From contig NZ_VLKO01000004.1 of assembly GCF_007830355.1 (NCBI RefSeq), forward strand, positions 124,001 to 188,000: a stretch of 64,000 bases of DNA, in the 5' to 3' direction. This stretch comes from Flavobacterium tiangeerense. GTDB taxonomy: Bacteria; Bacteroidota; Bacteroidia; Flavobacteriales; Flavobacteriaceae. This document shows positions 7,425-17,628 of this stretch, one piece after another. The position numbers were made by a program, and so were the translations under genes. The first letter of the stretch is position 1. The number at the start of each line of letters is the position of its first letter. The notes beneath the pieces were generated by a model. The model made no database searches, had not been told where the DNA came from, and was given only the letters and a program-made list of their open reading frames with translations.

Positions 7425-8968
7425 TACCGATTGTTTAGTTTTGCTTTTTCCTTTATAATGATGCTAATCTTGCGATTTTCTATTTTACTTTCTAACCAGG
7501 AAATAATATCTAGATATAAAAAAGCACGCTTTTCATAGGTGTTTTGTTCTAATTCGACAAAACGAGTTCGCATTTTGATAAACTCTTTCTTGATATCTGT
7601 CGGATAAATAGAGTTTAAATTTTTCAGGAATTTGATAATTTCTTTTTGTACTTCATGCAAGTCGTTCATTTTGAGTAAAAACTTGTACGTATTTTTGAGT
7701 TGATTTTCTAAGTAGTAATCTTTCCCTAATTCGTAATGTGCAATCAAGCACAGCAAGCGCGCAAAACACATTAAATCCTCACGCATGGAAAGGTTTTTAT
7801 TGTTGATGATTTTCTCTAAATAAAAAATACTTTCAGCATATTTTTCGTTACCAAAATAAATAGAAGCAAATTTGTAGTAAAACAACATCTCGTGATGCTC
7901 GTCAAGGTGATCCGTATGCATTTTTAATTTATGCAATACTTCAGGAATTAAATATTCACTTTCTGCAAAAGTACCTTCTAAAATATGTAAATTAAGTTTG
8001 TTGTTATACACATATAAAAAGGACAAACTCGCAATATTATCATTCACTGGAAAGCGGGAATCTTTTATGGTTTCTTCTAATAAATCTAAGTATTTTTTGA
8101 ACTTGGTTTTGTACTTCAACATGTACAATGACTCCAGTAAGTAATGATTCCCTTTTAAGAAAAATACAGGATTCAAGTAAATCATATTGGGATTATCATA
8201 AAAAAGGGTCACCCATTTTAAAGCATATTTATAACATGATAAAAAATCCTGAACTAAAAAACTGCGCCACAAATTGGCATTATAAAACCAATATTTTTCT
8301 CGAAAACCAAACTTTTTTTCGTCGAATTTGGAGATATGTTTTTTAAAATAGTCATCAATATAAGTAAACTCTGCATCGGTTTTTACATAACCGGTTTTGA
8401 GCATGATACCATATAGCTGTAGTGATAAGTTAGATAATTTACTAGAAATGGTATTGCGGTAATTCAACTCTTTAGCTTGTACTACCAATTCATCTGCACG
8501 ACCTTGAATACTGCGGGTTATGTATTGGGATTCAATGAGTTTCTCAAATTCTACAATTTCATAGGCCATTAATTTTTCATCATTTTCTAAGGCCAGTATT
8601 TTGGTTTTATCCAAGAGTTTTAAACTTTGCTTATACAAGCCTTTATTGTATAGAATTGCAGCAAAATCAATTTGTTCTCTAAGTTGATAACGCATGTTTT
8701 GACTCGGAATGTTCAATCGGATACTCACCAAAATTTGCTTGTACAAATACGATTTGAGGTTAGACAATTGCACTTTTTTGATACTGCCACTTTTCAAAAT
8801 TAGCTTTTCATCATATGCATCTGATTTATCAAGTATGTTAAAGAGTTCAATAAATTTTGTATTGGAACTAGTCTCTAATCTACTTGCAAAAATTTTAAAT
8901 TGTCTTTTCTCAGATTTAGAAAGGGACTTTATTAATACAAATAAAAAATCTTTTTGATGGTTAGCCAT
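7424..8968 (-). CDS. Conserved hypothetical helical-repeat protein
   Basis: A 514-residue, strongly helical, Lys/Leu/Tyr-rich protein beginning MANHQKDFLFVLIKSLSKSEKRQFKIFAS. Repeated helix pairs such as AAILYNKGLYKQSLKLLDKTK and KYAESIFYLEKIINNK look like degenerate tetratricopeptide repeats. There is no signal peptide or membrane segment, so it should be cytosolic. The opening resembles flavobacterial proteins annotated only as hypothetical. A scaffolding role is possible from the repeats, but I cannot name a partner. It is monocistronic and ends at the bidirectional terminator. Confidence 0.8.
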   Translation of the reverse strand: MANHQKDFLFVLIKSLSKSEKRQFKIFASRLETSSNTKFIELFNILDKSDAYDEKLILKSGSIKKVQLSNLKSYLYKQILVSIRLNIPSQNMRYQLREQIDFAAILYNKGLYKQSLKLLDKTKILALENDEKLMAYEIVEFEKLIESQYITRSIQGRADELVVQAKELNYRNTISSKLSNLSLQLYGIMLKTGYVKTDAEFTYIDDYFKKHISKFDEKKFGFREKYWFYNANLWRSFLVQDFLSCYKYALKWVTLFYDNPNMIYLNPVFFLKGNHYLLESLYMLKYKTKFKKYLDLLEETIKDSRFPVNDNIASLSFLYVYNNKLNLHILEGTFAESEYLIPEVLHKLKMHTDHLDEHHEMLFYYKFASIYFGNEKYAESIFYLEKIINNKNLSMREDLMCFARLLCLIAHYELGKDYYLENQLKNTYKFLLKMNDLHEVQKEIIKFLKNLNSIYPTDIKKEFIKMRTRFVELEQNTYEKRAFLYLDIISWLESKIENRKISIIIKEKAKLNNR

Positions 8969-9079
8969 TGTAGAATAGTGTAACTTAATGTTTTGTTAAT
9001 CAGTATTTTATAAAGTTTAAATACCCCTTATGAGCAGTATATTTCAGGAAATTGTGTTTTCTATCCAACTAATGAAAGA

Positions 9080-9087
9080 TATTTTTG
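9080..9087 (+). promoter_or_regulatory. Predicted -7 box of the leu/ilv operon
   Basis: TATTTTTG matches TAnnTTTG and ends 35 bp before the leuA start. No attenuator-like hairpin or run of Leu/Ile/Val codons lies between it and leuA, so I see no leader-peptide control here. Confidence 0.5.
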
Positions 9088-9116
9088 TTACAAGTTGTGC
9101 AAATTACATTAAATAA

Positions 9117-10298
<1,182 letters not shown>

Positions 10299-10327
10299 AC
10301 AAAGCCCCTAAACTAAAATCAAATATT

Positions 10328-11431
10328 ATGAACTTAAAAATAGCAGCACTTGCAGGAGATGGAATAGGACCAGAAGTAATTTTACAAGCCAAGAAAGCTT
10401 TGTATGCTATTGGTGTCGTTTTCGATCATGAATTTGTTTTCGAAGATGCCTTAATTGGGTCGATTGCAATAGAAAAGACAGGAAATCCATTACCGGAACA
10501 AACTTTAAATCTTTGTTTAAATACGGATGCCGTGCTATTTGGAGCCGTAGACGATACTGTTTCAAGTACTAAATTACGTCCTATTCAAGGTTTATTGAAT
10601 CTGCGTCAAGCTCTCGGTTTATATGCAAACATTAGACCAGTAAAGCCTTATGCCGACTTACTTGATTTGTCTCCATTAAAAAGAAAAATAATTGAAAATA
10701 CTGATTTCATCATCTTTAGAGAAATATCAGGAGGATCGTATTTCAGTGAGAAAAAAAGCAACGAAACAGGCACTTTTGCTTCAGACCTTTGCGAGTATTC
10801 CGAAGAAGAAATTATCCGTATCAGTCATTTAGCTTTTCGAACTGCTCAAAAAAGAAACAAAAAATTAACCTTAGTTGATAAAGCAAATATTTTAGAAACC
10901 TCACGTTTGTGGCGTAAGGTTGTTACTGAATTAGCTGAAGGCTACCCAGACGTTATCTTAGAATTTTTATTGGCAGATGCTGCAGCGATGCAAATTATAA
11001 TCAATCCAAAACAATTTGATGTGATTCTAACAGAAAATTTATTTGGAGATATTTTATCTGATGAAGCCAGCGTGATTACAGGCGCAATTGGATTGTTACC
11101 ATCTGCGTCATTAGGGAGTTCATCGGCACTTTTTGAACCAGTTCACGGTTCTTTTCCAGAAGGAAAAAATAAAAATATTGCCAATCCTATTGCTTCTATA
11201 CTTTCTGCGGCCATGCTGTTGGAACATTTTGGTCTACATGCCGAATCCTTAAAAGTATTCGAAGCTGTGCAAAAAGCAATTGAACTAAATGTCGTAACCG
11301 CTGATTTGAATCCGTATTCAAAATTTGGAACTAATGAAGTGGGCGATTTTATAGCCAACTATATTTTAAGCAAAGACGATCTTTATTTTAAAAGTGATAA
11401 TGTATACATCGGACAGTCTACAATTGTTTAA
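10328..11431 (+). CDS. leuB: 3-isopropylmalate dehydrogenase
   Basis: A 367-residue NAD-dependent beta-decarboxylating dehydrogenase that oxidises 3-isopropylmalate to the 2-oxo acid precursor of leucine. Signatures are AGDGIGPEV at the start, RPIQGLLNLRQALGLYANIRP (substrate loop, Arg residues), FREISGGSYFSEKK (catalytic Tyr) and NLFGDILSDEASVI (metal Asp residues). GSFPEGKNKNIANP is the NAD-binding loop. Length is typical. It lies between leuA and ilvD with short spacers (29 and 35 bp), so it is part of the same transcript. Confidence 0.93.
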   Translation: MNLKIAALAGDGIGPEVILQAKKALYAIGVVFDHEFVFEDALIGSIAIEKTGNPLPEQTLNLCLNTDAVLFGAVDDTVSSTKLRPIQGLLNLRQALGLYANIRPVKPYADLLDLSPLKRKIIENTDFIIFREISGGSYFSEKKSNETGTFASDLCEYSEEEIIRISHLAFRTAQKRNKKLTLVDKANILETSRLWRKVVTELAEGYPDVILEFLLADAAAMQIIINPKQFDVILTENLFGDILSDEASVITGAIGLLPSASLGSSSALFEPVHGSFPEGKNKNIANPIASILSAAMLLEHFGLHAESLKVFEAVQKAIELNVVTADLNPYSKFGTNEVGDFIANYILSKDDLYFKSDNVYIGQSTIV

Positions 11432-11466
11432 TTATCAATACAATATTTCAACTATAACATAAAAAA

Positions 11467-13140
11467 ATGGAATTAAATAAATACAGCAAAACGATTACAC
11501 AAGATGAAACACAACCTGCAGCGCAAGCCATGTTGTACGGAATTGGTTTAACCGAAGCTGATTTGAATAAAGCTCAAGTAGGCATTGTAAGCATGGGTTA
11601 CGAAGGAAATCCTTGTAACATGCATTTAAATGATTTAGCTAAAGACATTAAAACAGGGGTTTGGCAAGAAGATTTAGTGGGATTGATTTTTAATACAATC
11701 GGAGTAAGTGACGGAATGTCAAACGGTACGGATGGAATGCGATTTTCATTGGTATCACGAGATGTTATTGCTGATTCTATTGAAACAGTTGTTGGCGCAC
11801 AATGGTACGATGCAGTAATTGCAATTCCAGGCTGTGATAAAAACATGCCAGGTTCTGTTATGGCAATGGGACGCCTTAATCGCCCTTCGATCATGGTCTA
11901 TGGTGGTAGCATCCATTCTGGAAAATGGAAAGGAGAATCGCTAAATATTGTATCGGCTTTTGAAGCCCTTGGAAAAAAGTTTAACAATACGATTTCACCC
12001 GAAGATTTCAAAGGTGTGATTCAAAACTCTTGTCCTGGAGCAGGTGCGTGTGGTGGAATGTATACAGCAAACACCATGTCATCAGCCATCGAAGCTTTGG
12101 GGATGAGTTTACCCTACAGTTCTTCAAATCCAGCTTTAAGCCCAGAAAAAAAGCAAGAATGCCTTGATGCCGGAAAAGCCATCAAAATATTATTGGAAAA
12201 AGATATCAAACCTAAAGATATCATGACACGCGAAGCCTTTGAAAATGCCATTACGATGGTAGCAGTTTTAGGAGGATCAACCAATGCTGTCATGCACTTG
12301 ATAGCGATGGCGCACTCGGTTGATATTGAAATAACTTTGAATGATTTTCAAAGAATTAGTGACAAAACGCCTTTGCTAGCCGACTTAAAACCAAGTGGGA
12401 AATACCTGATGGAGGATCTTCATGCTGTGGGCGGAGTTCCTGCAGTTATGAAATATTTATTAAAAGAAGGTCTATTACACGGAAATAGTTTGACGGTCAC
12501 AGGTAAAACTTTGGCCGAAAACTTAGCTTCTGTACCAAACTTAAATGACGGTCAAGATGTAATTCATGAAATTCAAAAAGCATTAAAAAGTACAGGAAAT
12601 ATTCAAATTTTATACGGCAATTTGGCTTCTGAAGGCTGTGTCGCAAAAATAAGTGGTAACGAAGGCGAGTATTTTGAAGGAGATGCCATTGTATACGAAA
12701 ATGAACATGATGTTATAAAAGGAGTCCGAAACGGCGAGGTTAAACCTGGAAATGTAGTCGTCATTAGGTATTGTGGACCTAAAGGTGGGCCAGGAATGCC
12801 TGAAATGCTAAAACCAACCTCTGCAATCATGGGTGCTGGTTTGGGCAAAAGTGTCGCTTTGATTACTGATGGTAGATTTTCTGGTGGTTCACATGGTTTC
12901 GTAGTTGGGCATGTTACTCCAGAGGCTTATGATGGTGGCGGTATCGCATTAGTTCAAAATGGCGATATCATAACGATTGATGCCATAAAAAACACCATCG
13001 ATCTTAAAATTTCTGATGAAGAATTTGCAAGTCGAAAATCGAAATGGGTCCAACCAGAAACGCCAATAAAAAAAGGAGTGTTACTTAAATACATACGATC
13101 AGTTTCGAGCGCTTCTACAGGCTGCGTAACTGATAAATAA
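11467..13140 (+). CDS. ilvD: Dihydroxy-acid dehydratase
   Basis: A 557-residue Fe-S dehydratase making 2-oxoisovalerate and 2-oxo-3-methylvalerate in the valine and isoleucine branches. The cluster-binding cysteines lie in [10 protein letters not shown] near residue 122 and [17 protein letters not shown] near 190. The C-terminal [12 protein letters not shown] and [16 protein letters not shown] blocks are intact. Length matches the family. It follows leuB closely. The gap to ilvB on its 3' side (137 bp) is longer than other spacers and has competing inverted repeats. Confidence 0.95.
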   Translation: MELNKYSKTITQDETQPAAQAMLYGIGLTEADLNKAQVGIVSMGYEGNPCNMHLNDLAKDIKTGVWQEDLVGLIFNTIGVSDGMSNGTDGMRFSLVSRDVIADSIETVVGAQWYDAVIAIPGCDKNMPGSVMAMGRLNRPSIMVYGGSIHSGKWKGESLNIVSAFEALGKKFNNTISPEDFKGVIQNSCPGAGACGGMYTANTMSSAIEALGMSLPYSSSNPALSPEKKQECLDAGKAIKILLEKDIKPKDIMTREAFENAITMVAVLGGSTNAVMHLIAMAHSVDIEITLNDFQRISDKTPLLADLKPSGKYLMEDLHAVGGVPAVMKYLLKEGLLHGNSLTVTGKTLAENLASVPNLNDGQDVIHEIQKALKSTGNIQILYGNLASEGCVAKISGNEGEYFEGDAIVYENEHDVIKGVRNGEVKPGNVVVIRYCGPKGGPGMPEMLKPTSAIMGAGLGKSVALITDGRFSGGSHGFVVGHVTPEAYDGGGIALVQNGDIITIDAIKNTIDLKISDEEFASRKSKWVQPETPIKKGVLLKYIRSVSSASTGCVTDK

Positions 13141-13151
13141 AAACCACTAGG

Positions 13152-13223
13152 AATTTCAAAAGGCAATATCAATAGCAAAAAAAAATTTGATTGTTATTAC
13201 ACCGAATTTTGAAATTGATATTG
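13152..13223 (+). other. Interleaved inverted repeats between ilvD and ilvB
   Basis: Two 10-bp perfect inverted repeats overlap in the order a-b-a'-b': AATTTCAAAA (13152-13161) with TTTTGAAATT (13207-13216), and CAATATCAAT (13164-13173) with ATTGATATTG (13214-13223). The right arms share three bases, so both helices cannot form fully at once. A switch or pseudoknot is possible, but AT-rich chance pairing is also possible. Confidence 0.4.
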
Positions 13224-13277
13224 AAAGTGCTGTTGCCAAGGAATTTTAAAAAGGCAGTGGCTTAATAAAAATAAAAA

Positions 13278-14972
13278 ATGGGAAATACAAAAATATCTGG
13301 CGCAGAAGCCGTTATCAAATGTTTATTAGAAGAAGGTGTGGATATCATTTACGGGTATCCGGGTGGTGCCATTATGCCAGTCTATGATGAACTTTACAAA
13401 TTTAAAGACGAATTACACCACGTATTAGTGCGTCATGAGCAAGGAGCTACACATGCTGCGCAAGGATATGCCCGTGCAACCGGTAAAGTAGGAGTAGCAA
13501 TAGCAACTTCAGGACCTGGAGCAACTAATTTAGTTACTGGAATTGCTGATGCTCAAATTGATTCAACACCAATGGTTTGTATCACAGGGCAGGTAGGAAA
13601 ACATTTATTGGGTTCAGATGCTTTTCAAGAAACCGACATTATTGGAATTTCGACTCCGGTTACCAAATGGAATTACCAAATTACGGAAGCTTCTGAAATC
13701 CCAGAAATAATAGCGAAAGCATTTTACATCGCCAAATCGGGTCGTCCAGGGCCAGTTTTAATTGATATTACAAAAAATGCGCAATTTGATGAAATGGAGT
13801 TCAGTTACAAAAAATGTACAAGTATTCGAAGTTATCATCCAAAACCAATCCTTAATATCAATAAAGTACAATCAGCAGCAGCCTTAATTAACAATGCAAA
13901 GAAACCATTTATTATTTGGGGTCAAGGCGTAATTTTAAGTCAAGCTGAAGCCGAATTAAAAGAACTTATAGAAAAATCAGGTATTCCCGCAGCTTGGACT
14001 ATTTTGGGTTTATCAGCATTACCAACTTCCCATCCACTTAACGTAGGAATGGTAGGAATGCATGGTAATTACGGACCCAATGTACTCACAAATGAATGTG
14101 ATGTATTGATTGCTCTAGGAATGCGTTTTGATGACCGCGTAACTGGAAACCTTGCCACATATGCCAAACAAGCTAAAATAATACATTTTGAAATTGATCC
14201 AGCTGAAGTGGATAAAAACGTAAAAACAGATGTAGCCGTTTTAGCAGATTTGAAAGAATCTTTAACAGCCTTGCTAGCGCTTATTGAAAACAGCACACAT
14301 GAATCTTGGCACAATGAATTTAAGGCTAAATATGAAATTGAATTAGAGGCCGTCATAAATGAGGAGTTACAACCTAAAAAAGAAGGAATTTCAATGGGTG
14401 AAACTATCGAAATGATTAACAAACACTCTAAAGGAGACGCTATTTTAGTTTCGGATGTGGGGCAACACCAGATGTTTGCTTGCCGTTACGGGAAATTCAA
14501 TACTACCAAAAGTAATGTCACATCAGGTGGATTAGGAACTATGGGGTTTGCTTTGCCAGCAGCAATTGGAGCTAAAATGGGAATGCCAAATCGCGAAGTA
14601 GTAGCTATAATTGGTGATGGTGGTTTTCAAATGACAATTCAAGAATTAGGAACTATTTTCCAGACCAAAGTTCCAGTTAAAATTGTTGTTTTAAACAATG
14701 AATTTTTAGGAATGGTGCGTCAGTGGCAACAATTGTTTTTTGACAAAAGATACGCTTCTACCGAAATGATCAATCCAAATTTTATTGCTATTGCGGAAGG
14801 CTATTACATCAAAGCGAAAAAAGTAATAAAAAGGGAAGATTTAGATAGCGCAGTTGCAGAAATGTTAGCTTCTAAGGATTCTTATTTCCTAGAAGTGATG
14901 GTCGAAAAAGAAAATAATGTATTCCCAATGATCCCAACAGGAGCATCGGTATCGGACATTCGTTTGTCATAA
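13278..14972 (+). CDS. ilvB: Acetolactate synthase large subunit
   Basis: A 564-residue thiamine-diphosphate enzyme that makes 2-acetolactate or 2-aceto-2-hydroxybutyrate. Domains follow the family order. The N-terminal pyrimidine-binding part has VRHEQGATHAAQGYARATG (the catalytic Glu). The central FAD-type domain has ALGMRFDDRVTGNL. The C-terminal diphosphate domain has GDGGFQMTIQELGTI and NNEFLGMVRQWQQLF. Length is normal. The regulatory subunit gene follows after a hairpin-bearing spacer of 94 bp. Confidence 0.95.
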   Translation: MGNTKISGAEAVIKCLLEEGVDIIYGYPGGAIMPVYDELYKFKDELHHVLVRHEQGATHAAQGYARATGKVGVAIATSGPGATNLVTGIADAQIDSTPMVCITGQVGKHLLGSDAFQETDIIGISTPVTKWNYQITEASEIPEIIAKAFYIAKSGRPGPVLIDITKNAQFDEMEFSYKKCTSIRSYHPKPILNINKVQSAAALINNAKKPFIIWGQGVILSQAEAELKELIEKSGIPAAWTILGLSALPTSHPLNVGMVGMHGNYGPNVLTNECDVLIALGMRFDDRVTGNLATYAKQAKIIHFEIDPAEVDKNVKTDVAVLADLKESLTALLALIENSTHESWHNEFKAKYEIELEAVINEELQPKKEGISMGETIEMINKHSKGDAILVSDVGQHQMFACRYGKFNTTKSNVTSGGLGTMGFALPAAIGAKMGMPNREVVAIIGDGGFQMTIQELGTIFQTKVPVKIVVLNNEFLGMVRQWQQLFFDKRYASTEMINPNFIAIAEGYYIKAKKVIKREDLDSAVAEMLASKDSYFLEVMVEKENNVFPMIPTGASVSDIRLS

Positions 14973-14977
14973 AAACA

Positions 14978-15058
14978 GTTTAAAGTTTAAGGTATAAAGT
15001 TTTGGAACCTCAAAAGAATTTTATTCAACTTTTATACCTTAAACATAAAACTTTAAAC
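14978..15058 (+). other. Long imperfect hairpin in the ilvB-ilvN spacer
   Basis: The segment 14985-15001 (GTTTAAGGTATAAAGTT) pairs with 15027-15044 with one bulged base. An outer GTTTAAAG/CTTTAAAC pair (14978-14985 and 15051-15058) extends it. The arms carry short TTTAAG-type repeats. It has no T run, so it is not a typical terminator; it may shape the ilvB/ilvN mRNA. Confidence 0.55.
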
Positions 15059-15066
15059 ATAAAAAA

Positions 15067-15585
15067 ATGGAAAATAAAACATTTACCATCTCAGTATATT
15101 CAGAGAACAACGTGGGTTTATTGAATAGAATATCAGGTATATTCTTAAAACGCCACATCAATATTTTAAGTTTGAACGTATCCGAATCAGAAATTGAAAA
15201 CGTTTCTCGATTTATAATTGTGGTGAATACCACAGAAAAATGGGTGCAAAATATCGTAGGACAAATCGAAAAACAAATCGAAGTGATTAAGGCGTTCTAC
15301 CATGTAGACGAAGAAACGATTTTTCTAGAAAATGCTTTGTTTAAAATTGAATCGAGCTTACTCTTTGACGAAAAACAAATTCAAAACATCATCAAAGAAA
15401 GTCACTCTGAAATTGTTACTGTGGCAAGAGATTTCTTTGTGATCTCAAAATCAGGACGACGTGCAGAAATTCAAGAATTATACGAGAAATTAAGACCTTT
15501 TGGAATCATGCAATTCGTTCGATCCGGCCGAATTTCGGTATCAAAAGAAAAAATGCAAATTTCTGCGATGCTGGAGCAACTGTAG
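15067..15585 (+). CDS. ilvN: Acetolactate synthase small (regulatory) subunit
   Basis: A 172-residue protein with an N-terminal ACT domain (TFTISVYSENNVGLLNRISGIF), the site where valine binds in characterised enzymes, and a C-terminal ACT-like half (EIVTVARDFFVISKSGRRAEIQELYEKL). It stimulates and feedback-controls the catalytic subunit encoded just upstream. Length is typical of the 160-180-residue class. Confidence 0.93.
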   Translation: MENKTFTISVYSENNVGLLNRISGIFLKRHINILSLNVSESEIENVSRFIIVVNTTEKWVQNIVGQIEKQIEVIKAFYHVDEETIFLENALFKIESSLLFDEKQIQNIIKESHSEIVTVARDFFVISKSGRRAEIQELYEKLRPFGIMQFVRSGRISVSKEKMQISAMLEQL

Positions 15586-15643
15586 CAATAAACTAAAAAA
15601 AACGAACTAAAAACTAAATAATACCTTCCTTAAAAAATACAAA

Positions 15644-17113
15644 ATGGCAAATTATTTCAACTCATTACCACTTCGATTACAATTAGAACAATTAGGCGTT
15701 TGCGAATTCATGGACCAATCTGAATTTTCAGAAGGCATTAGTGCATTGGCTGGTAAAAAGGTTGTAATTGTGGGTTGTGGAGCCCAAGGTTTAAACCAAG
15801 GATTGAACATGAGAGATTCAGGTTTAGACATATCGTATGCTCTAAGAGCGGAAGCAATTGCAGAGAAAAGAGCTTCTTTTAACAACGCTTTCGATCATGG
15901 TTTCACAATAGGAACGTACGAAGAATTAATTCCAACTGCTGATTTAGTTTGCAATCTTACCCCAGATAAACAACATACTGCTGTGGTAACAGCCATTATG
16001 CCTTTAATGAAAACTGGTGCTACATTAGCATATTCACACGGTTTTAATATTGTTGAGGAAGGCATGCAAATCCGTGAGGATATCACTGTTATTATGTGTG
16101 CTCCAAAATGCCCCGGATCAGAGGTTCGTGAAGAGTATAAACGTGGTTTTGGAGTTCCAACTCTAATTGCAGTTCATCCCGAAAATGATCCAAATAATGT
16201 AGGTTTGGCCCAAGCCAAAGCCTATGCAGTAGCTACCGGCGGTCATAGAGCAGGTGTGCTAAACTCGTCTTTTGTTGCCGAAGTAAAATCAGATTTAATG
16301 GGAGAACAAACCATCTTGTGTGGCATGTTACAAACGGGATCTATTTTGTGTTTTGATAAAATGGTTGAAGAAGGAATTGAACCAGCATATGCTTCAAAAT
16401 TGATTCAATACGGTTGGGAAACTATTACTGAAGCTTTAAAACACGGTGGAATAACGAACATGATGGATCGCCTTTCGAATCCTGCTAAAATTGAAGCTTT
16501 TCGTTTGGCGGATGAATTAAAAGAAATTATGCGTCCGTTGTTTCAAAAACACATGGATGATATTCTTTCGGGCGAGTTTTCTAAAAATATGATGATTGAT
16601 TGGGCTAACGACGATATCAATTTATTGACTTGGAGAGCAGCAACAGCTCAAACTAATTTTGAAAAAACAGCACCAACTACAGCTCCTATTTCTGAGCAAG
16701 AATATTTTGATCATGGAGTTTTATTAATAGCAATGGTGAAAGCGGGAGTTGAACTAGCGTTTGAAACCATGACCCAATCTGGAATTATAGAAGAATCAGC
16801 GTATTATGAATCTTTACATGAATTGCCTTTGATTGCTAATACTGTCGCTCGAAAAAAATTATACGAGATGAATCGCATTATTTCGGATACTGCTGAATAC
16901 GGATGTTATTTATTTGATCATGCATGTAAACCTTTATTGGTTGATTTTATGAAAACGGTACAAACAAATGTAATTGGGAAACCATTTTCAACCTCAAACG
17001 GAGTAGAAAATAGCGTTTTGATTGCAGTTAACAAAACCATAAGACAACATCCTATTGAGGAAGTTGGAGAATGGCTGCGTGCTTCGATGACAGCGATGAA
17101 AAAATTAGATTAA
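15644..17113 (+). CDS. ilvC: Ketol-acid reductoisomerase, class II (long form)
   Basis: A 489-residue Mg-dependent isomeroreductase converting acetohydroxy acids to dihydroxy acids. The cofactor loop [11 protein letters not shown] near residue 43 is followed by [15 protein letters not shown], whose Arg and Lys fit NADPH use. The long, duplicated knotted C-terminal domain marks class II (E. coli and plant type), unlike the 330-residue class I form. It is the last gene of the leu/ilv run; a terminator lies about 330 bp further on. Confidence 0.94.
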   Translation: MANYFNSLPLRLQLEQLGVCEFMDQSEFSEGISALAGKKVVIVGCGAQGLNQGLNMRDSGLDISYALRAEAIAEKRASFNNAFDHGFTIGTYEELIPTADLVCNLTPDKQHTAVVTAIMPLMKTGATLAYSHGFNIVEEGMQIREDITVIMCAPKCPGSEVREEYKRGFGVPTLIAVHPENDPNNVGLAQAKAYAVATGGHRAGVLNSSFVAEVKSDLMGEQTILCGMLQTGSILCFDKMVEEGIEPAYASKLIQYGWETITEALKHGGITNMMDRLSNPAKIEAFRLADELKEIMRPLFQKHMDDILSGEFSKNMMIDWANDDINLLTWRAATAQTNFEKTAPTTAPISEQEYFDHGVLLIAMVKAGVELAFETMTQSGIIEESAYYESLHELPLIANTVARKKLYEMNRIISDTAEYGCYLFDHACKPLLVDFMKTVQTNVIGKPFSTSNGVENSVLIAVNKTIRQHPIEEVGEWLRASMTAMKKLD

Positions 17114-17628
17114 AAATAAAATAAATTTCCACATACGAGAATGTGGCGGGATTGGCACTATATCATTTGATTTCATAATGTCTTGAGTTAGTTAAAAAGT
17201 GTTACAATGATCGACAGATATGGTTGCTTTTACATTCACTTAGCTTTGTTGATTACAAAGTTAAGTGAATTAATCCCATGCTGTTTTTACGTGACGAACG
17301 CTATTTTAGTCAAGTTTTAAAAAAGTAAAAATTCTAATTTTAAAATGGTCAATCCTGCCACGAGGATTAAAAATATTGTCCTTGAAAATGATTTTTAAAA
17401 GAATTATTTTAATTGTTTTTATATATTTTTGTTTGCAACAAAGGCGCAAAGAGACTCTCTTTAACGCCTTTTTGTATTTTACAGTTTTGCCGTAAAAACA
17501 ATTAAAACTACTGTATTTGTAATAAAATCAATCAAAATTTTTTAGTTTAGCTTTTTTTTGGCAGTATTTATGGTTTAAATAATTTTCTCAATAGCTCTAG
17601 ATTTAATACTTTTATAAAAAATTAAACT
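17114..17628. other. Gene-free 515-bp region with nested inverted repeats
   Basis: I find no convincing gene here. GTGGCGGGATTG (17143-17154) and CAATCCTGCCAC (17350-17361) form a 12-bp inverted repeat with one G-T pair, 219 bp from end to end. Near the centre, 17235-17248 and 17256-17269 form a 14-bp hairpin with one wobble. GGGATT (17148) and AATCCC (17272) could also pair. Flanking GAGAAT and GAGGAT look like an imperfect target duplication. The region may be a decayed miniature transposable element or a structured RNA. A terminator at 17440 and the acs 5' region complete it. Confidence 0.45.
17440..17475 (+). terminator. Terminator downstream of the leu/ilv operon
   Basis: AAAGGCG (17440-17446) pairs with CGCCTTT (17465-17471). 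Inside it AAAGAGA and TCTCTTT extend the stem, and a T run follows. It is the first clear terminator after ilvC. Confidence 0.75.

Noticed and set aside
9030..9116. A 28-codon frame just before leuA with several Ile, Val and Leu codons, considered as a leader peptide
   Set aside because: It has no run of branched-chain codons and no terminator/antiterminator follows. The predicted -7 box (9080-9087) lies inside it, so it would not be transcribed whole.
14069..14422. 117-codon open frame on the strand opposite ilvB
   Set aside because: It is antisense to an intact, highly conserved gene and has no recognisable domain, start signal or promoter; it looks like a codon-bias shadow.
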